Assembly: GCA_036785325.1 (NCBI GenBank)
Contig: JAXIVH010000152.1
Location: forward strand, 60,001-124,000
Direction: 5' to 3'
DNA from: Urophycis tenuis
Lineage: Eukaryota; Chordata; Actinopteri; Gadiformes; Phycidae
DNA: 64,000 nt
Below, piece by piece: positions 60,578 through 64,000 of the stretch (its first letter is position 1; the number at the start of each line of letters is the position of its first letter). Both the position numbers and the translations under genes were made by a program. Under the pieces are notes generated by a model. That model did not search any database. It was given only the letters and a program-made list of their open reading frames with translations, and was not told the DNA's origin.

Positions 60578-61017
60578 TATATAAAATGGCTTGCTCAGCA
60601 GAACTGGCCTTGGTAGCAGTGGTTTGTTTTAAATCTACCTCATTACTTCAGCTGGGAAATGCATTGACAATTTTCTTGACATGTAAATGCACATTTTATT
60701 CAATTACAATTTTCTGTACATATAATTTTATGTTTTTTTTCTGAAATTGTGTTTCAATCTATGTAAGTAAGACTTTTTGAGTACTAAGTACTAAGCCTTG
60801 TCTTACTACTACTGAAGATCCCCCTTCTGCTAAGGGAGGATTGTTTGGGAGAAAAGTTGTATGGCAGAGGAGGAGTTCTCACTATGAGCTGTTGGTGTAG
60901 TTTTGTATTAGTTAATTGTATTATTTGACAAATACTTCTGTCCAAAGTAGATTCTAAGTCTTTAACTCGTGCTGTCCTTCACCATCCTGCATCCAGCTCA
61001 CAAGACCATTCACCAAG
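60578..61017 (+). promoter_or_regulatory. Promoter-like block and 5' leader of gene I
   Basis: TATATAAAA at 60578-60586; leader ends at 61017 with ACCAAG|GTAAGG, as in gene H. A hAT begins 8 bases into the intron, so the first eight intron bases GTAAGGGC are intact. The acceptor before the coding exon is in a tandem repeat ending at 62723. Confidence 0.55.
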
Positions 61018-61025
61018 GTAAGGGC

Positions 61026-61729
61026 TAGTGATGGGAATTCCGGCTCTTTGAGGAGAGCCGGCTCTTTTGGCTCGGCACACTAAAAAGAGCCGGCTCTTTC
61101 GGCTCCCAAGTCGCTCCTCAGATTTTTTGTAACTTAAATTAATTTATTACCAAATTATGTTTAAAATGAATAACTAATGTAAAAAAACATAAAATATAAC
61201 ATGTGTATAGTATGTATATGGCTTTATTAATAAACTCAATATAACTTAACATATACATAAATAAATTTTAAAATAAAAAAGACCCATTGTGAAAAAACAA
61301 CTTGTGAAAAAACACAAAATCAACTAAACATCCCTCAACAAAATATAAATTAACTCTTGCGCTCCTCTCTCTCTCTCGTCTCTCTCCCTCCTGTGCTTGT
61401 GTCTGTAACCCCTCCCCTCCCCCCTCCTGCTCAGTGTAGTCACATGACGCTGCCACAGCCACACATGTTGACCAATGCTTGTGTCTGTAATCCCTCCCCT
61501 CCCCCCTCCTGCTCAGTGTAGTCACATAGACACTGCCACAGCCACACATGTTGACCAATGCGGCTTTAAAAGACAATAAAAAAAAATAATAATAATCGCG
61601 ACAATTAAAAATAATAATAATAATCGCTCTCGATCGGGAGCCGGCTCTCTTGACCGCGAGCCGGCTCCCGTCGTTCACTTCAAAGAGCCGGCTCTAATCC
61701 GGCTCTCGTTCGCGACCGACCCATCACTA
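61026..61729. mobile_element. hAT element at the leader splice donor of gene I
   Basis: Ends TAGTGATGGG and CCCATCACTA, a perfect 10-bp inverted repeat; exact 8-bp duplications GTAAGGGC at 61018-61025 and 61730-61737. Genes F, G and H have the uninterrupted donor region. It is rich in GAGCCGGCTC motifs at both ends. Inside, a segment of about 80 bp (CCCCTCCTGCTCAGTGTAGTC) is tandemly duplicated at about 61390-61560. It is 704 bp long, without a clear transposase. Confidence 0.88.
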
Positions 61730-62613
61730 GTAAGGGCTGTTTGTGCGCATTAACAGCTAAACATAGAAGGAATTATGACTTATTAATCATAATAAACATA
61801 ATAATCTGTACAAAAAGAGTGTAGAGTAGCCATATAAATCAGAAATACCAATACTAATCAATAATAATCATAACCTCATACACATAGACCAAATCTTTTA
61901 CTCATTTGTATGTTTATTGCCATGAATACTCAATAATTATAAATCTTTAATATTAATGTTCAAATTATATAATGAGGTAAACAAAAATATTGATAGCAAA
62001 AAACTTTCGTAACCTAAAAATGTTTTCAAGTGTTTTCTATTTGTTTAAATAGGACATAATATCTTAACTTAATTCCTTCCTTTTTATTGAGCAAAATTAT
62101 GTTGAGTATTACTTTACATTTTATGCTTCATACACAACCAGACTGGCCAGAAGCATTTGGTTGATGTTAAACCTTCAGAAATATTATGTTGGTAGTAGTG
62201 TACTGGAACTTTCAGGGTTTTTTAAAGATTGTTTAAGTTGACTATTAAAAATTGTGGAAACTGGCTTGGCCCTTTTTTTGTTTAAGATCCCCAAATCTTA
62301 TGTGACACAATATGCCAGACATATCATACAGACATAATGGGGATAGGTTGGTGTAAATTATGTTATAAAGCATAACTTACATGATTTAGGATTATTACTC
62401 AAGTCAGAGATTTCTCTGGAAGACACAACCCTCACATAACTCCACTTTACTTAGGTCGTGTTCCAGTATTGTGGCTAAAACAAATAGTCTGTACTCTTGT
62501 TTTCAGGTTACAAAGCTCAATCAACTTCAACTGTTGGCAAGGTAAATTAATGCAACATCTGATTCCAATTAATATAATATTTCTAACAGGTGTGTGTATT
62601 CTAACAGTTGTGT

Positions 62614-62723
62614 GTTGTTGCAGGTGTGTATGTGTGCGTGTGTGTTCTAACATGTTTGTGTGTGTTGTTGCAGGTGTGTATGTGTGCGTGTGTGTTCTAA
62701 CATGTTTGTGTGTGTTGTTCCAG
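62614..62723 (+). repeat. 50-bp tandem repeat carrying three splice acceptors
   Basis: CAGGTGTGT occurs at 62621, 62671 and 62721, exactly 50 bp apart, each preceded by TGTTGTT(G/C). The last is the acceptor aligned with the other genes; the first two are extra copies upstream. TG-rich sequence separates them. Confidence 0.8.
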
Positions 62724-62748
62724 GTGTGTGGAACCGCCATGCTGCCTG

Positions 62749-64000
62749 ATGAATCTCTCATCTAACAACGTCACTGTGGGGACTGCATCGCGTTCTCGCG
62801 AAGCTGTCTACCTATCCATAGTCAAGAATGTCATCGTGTTTGCGCTCTTCATCTCCATCAACTACATCAACAGCAACCTGGTCCACACCTTCTCTAAACA
62901 CCAGGTACCCCATTTCCATCCCTTCACCAAACACCAGGATCTGCACGGCTTGATCTCGGAATATCTCTGTGAACAGTTTAAATTTCAAAGACAGTGATCC
63001 CCCTCTTCCCAGCATTCTCCCGTATGTTTCCCATGTCTCCTGCTGTCCTCTTGTTTCCACATTGTGCCTTAAAGCTAAAAAAAAAATGTTGGCAGTAACA
63101 ATGATAGCATGAAGGCAGGTAGCAAACACATGAAGGGTTAGCTACATTCCCCTCCGATAAAGCAGGTGGCAGTATGTAGAACATTATCTGTAACATCTAT
63201 AGATTGATTGATAGATAGATGAGAATAATGTTATGGGTTATGTTCCAGATCTTCTATATGAACCCTCGCTACATCCTCTTCATCCACCTTGTGCTGAACG
63301 ACATGGTGCAGCTGACCGTCGCCATGCTGCTCTTCATCTCGACCTACATCTTCTTCACCATCAACGTGTGCATCTGCTGCATCCTCGTGGCCATTGCTAC
63401 CTTCGCCACCCACAACACACCCCTTAACCTGGTGTGCATGGCGATGGAGTGCTATGTGGCTGTGTGTCTGCCACTACGCCACGCTCAGCTCTGCACCCTC
63501 AGGAGAACCTACGCCCTGATCGGCCTCATCTGGTTGGTCAGCTCCACGTCCATCATCCCTGATGTCCTGATCACAATCGCCACTGAACCCCTGGAGTACT
63601 TCAACTCACGAGTGCTCTGCGAGCGGGATAACGTCTTCCCCAAATTCATTGAGAAGAAGCACATGTACAATAATGTGTTTGTGGTGCTTATGTGGCTCAT
63701 CCTGGTCTACATCTACATAAAGATCCTGGTAGCAGCTAAAGGGGCCAACGGCAAGAAGGCCAGGGACACCATCCTGCTGCACGGCTTCCAGCTGCTTCTA
63801 TGCATGTTGACCTACATCTCTCCTGTACTCAAGCATAATCTGTTCCTCTGGTTCCCCAAACATTACCTCAACACTCTGTTTGTCTGTTACATCATCATCC
63901 ATATATTCCCCAGGTTCCTCAGTCCCATTATTTACGGCCTGAGAGACCAGAACTTCAAACAGCACCTGAAGAGAAACCTGCTCTGTAGAGAGAGCAAGAG
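62749..64000 (+). CDS. Odorant receptor 131-2-like, gene I (partial, runs off the window)
   Basis: Type 2 olfactory GPCR. Coding exon 1 is 62749-62904; exon 2 starts at 63249 and is open to the window end, with about 250 codons and no stop yet. The phase-0 intron is 344 bp. N terminus MNLSSNNVTVG with two sequons; TM1 is KNVIVFALFISINYIN. Exon 2 starts IFYMNPRY like H, and keeps MAMECYVAVC. An in-frame 6-bp deletion shortens the third intracellular loop (GANGKKARDT where others have GANVHAKKARDT). Loop 2 reads LCERDN, with Leu replacing Phe before the Cys. TM7 ends SPIIYGLRD. The overlapping upstream ORF starts at 62739. It is the most diverged type 2 copy here. Confidence 0.9.

Overview
This window looks like teleost (ray-finned fish) nuclear DNA. 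It carries eight tandem genes or gene parts of the odorant receptor 131-2-like family (fish class of olfactory GPCRs), all on the + strand, plus one broken copy. They lie in a bed of fish-type transposons: hAT, Helitron, PIF/Harbinger-like, BEL/Pao, a solo LTR, CR1/L2/Rex-like LINE pieces and a tRNA-derived SINE. The exact species cannot be told from the sequence.

The receptor coding region is split. A short first coding exon (about 50 to 52 codons) encodes the N terminus with two N-glycosylation sequons and TM1, ending in ...KHQ. A phase-0 GT...AG intron of 258 to 1412 bp follows. A second exon of 774 or 786 bp starts IF(N/Y)(T/M)NPRY and encodes TM2 to TM7. Two subfamilies are present: type 1 (genes A and B, 307 aa) and type 2 (genes C, D, F, G, H and I, 313 aa; I runs off the window). 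E is a pseudogene. Upstream of each gene a conserved promoter-like block (TATA-like box) and an untranslated leader with a good splice donor can be traced, so transcripts probably have at least one non-coding 5' exon.

Layout. 0-1.5 kb: no gene seen. 1.5-11.9 kb: duplication unit I with gene A, including a 4.9 kb nested transposon (hAT containing a truncated BEL/Pao element containing another hAT). 11.9-18.9 kb: duplication unit II with gene B, a non-autonomous hAT and two Helitron-like elements in opposite orientation. 19.7-25.4 kb: unit with gene C and a LINE fragment. 25.4-30.2 kb: promoter copy, pseudogene E, SINE and simple repeats. 30.2-36.1 kb: gene D unit, almost identical to C. 36.2-40.4 kb: second nested transposon (TAA-flanked element containing a 3.4 kb element with a long ORF). 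40.4-52 kb: tandem genes F and G with a solo LTR behind G. 52-57 kb: gene H. 57-61 kb: repeats shared with the region after D, plus a hAT. 60.5-64 kb: gene I, whose leader splice donor has a hAT inserted exactly next to it.

Because the units are duplicates of one another, most transposon insertions can be read against an empty site in a sister unit. This gives unusually firm boundaries and target-site duplications. The most interesting signals are the conserved overlapping upstream ORF in all type 2 genes, the splice-site-associated duplications (decoy donors after exon 1, tripled acceptor in gene I, hAT at the donor of gene I), the uneven divergence of the two exons between A and B, and a long transposon ORF that seems to lack one expected motif. 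All statements come from reading the sequence by eye; no alignment or database search was run.
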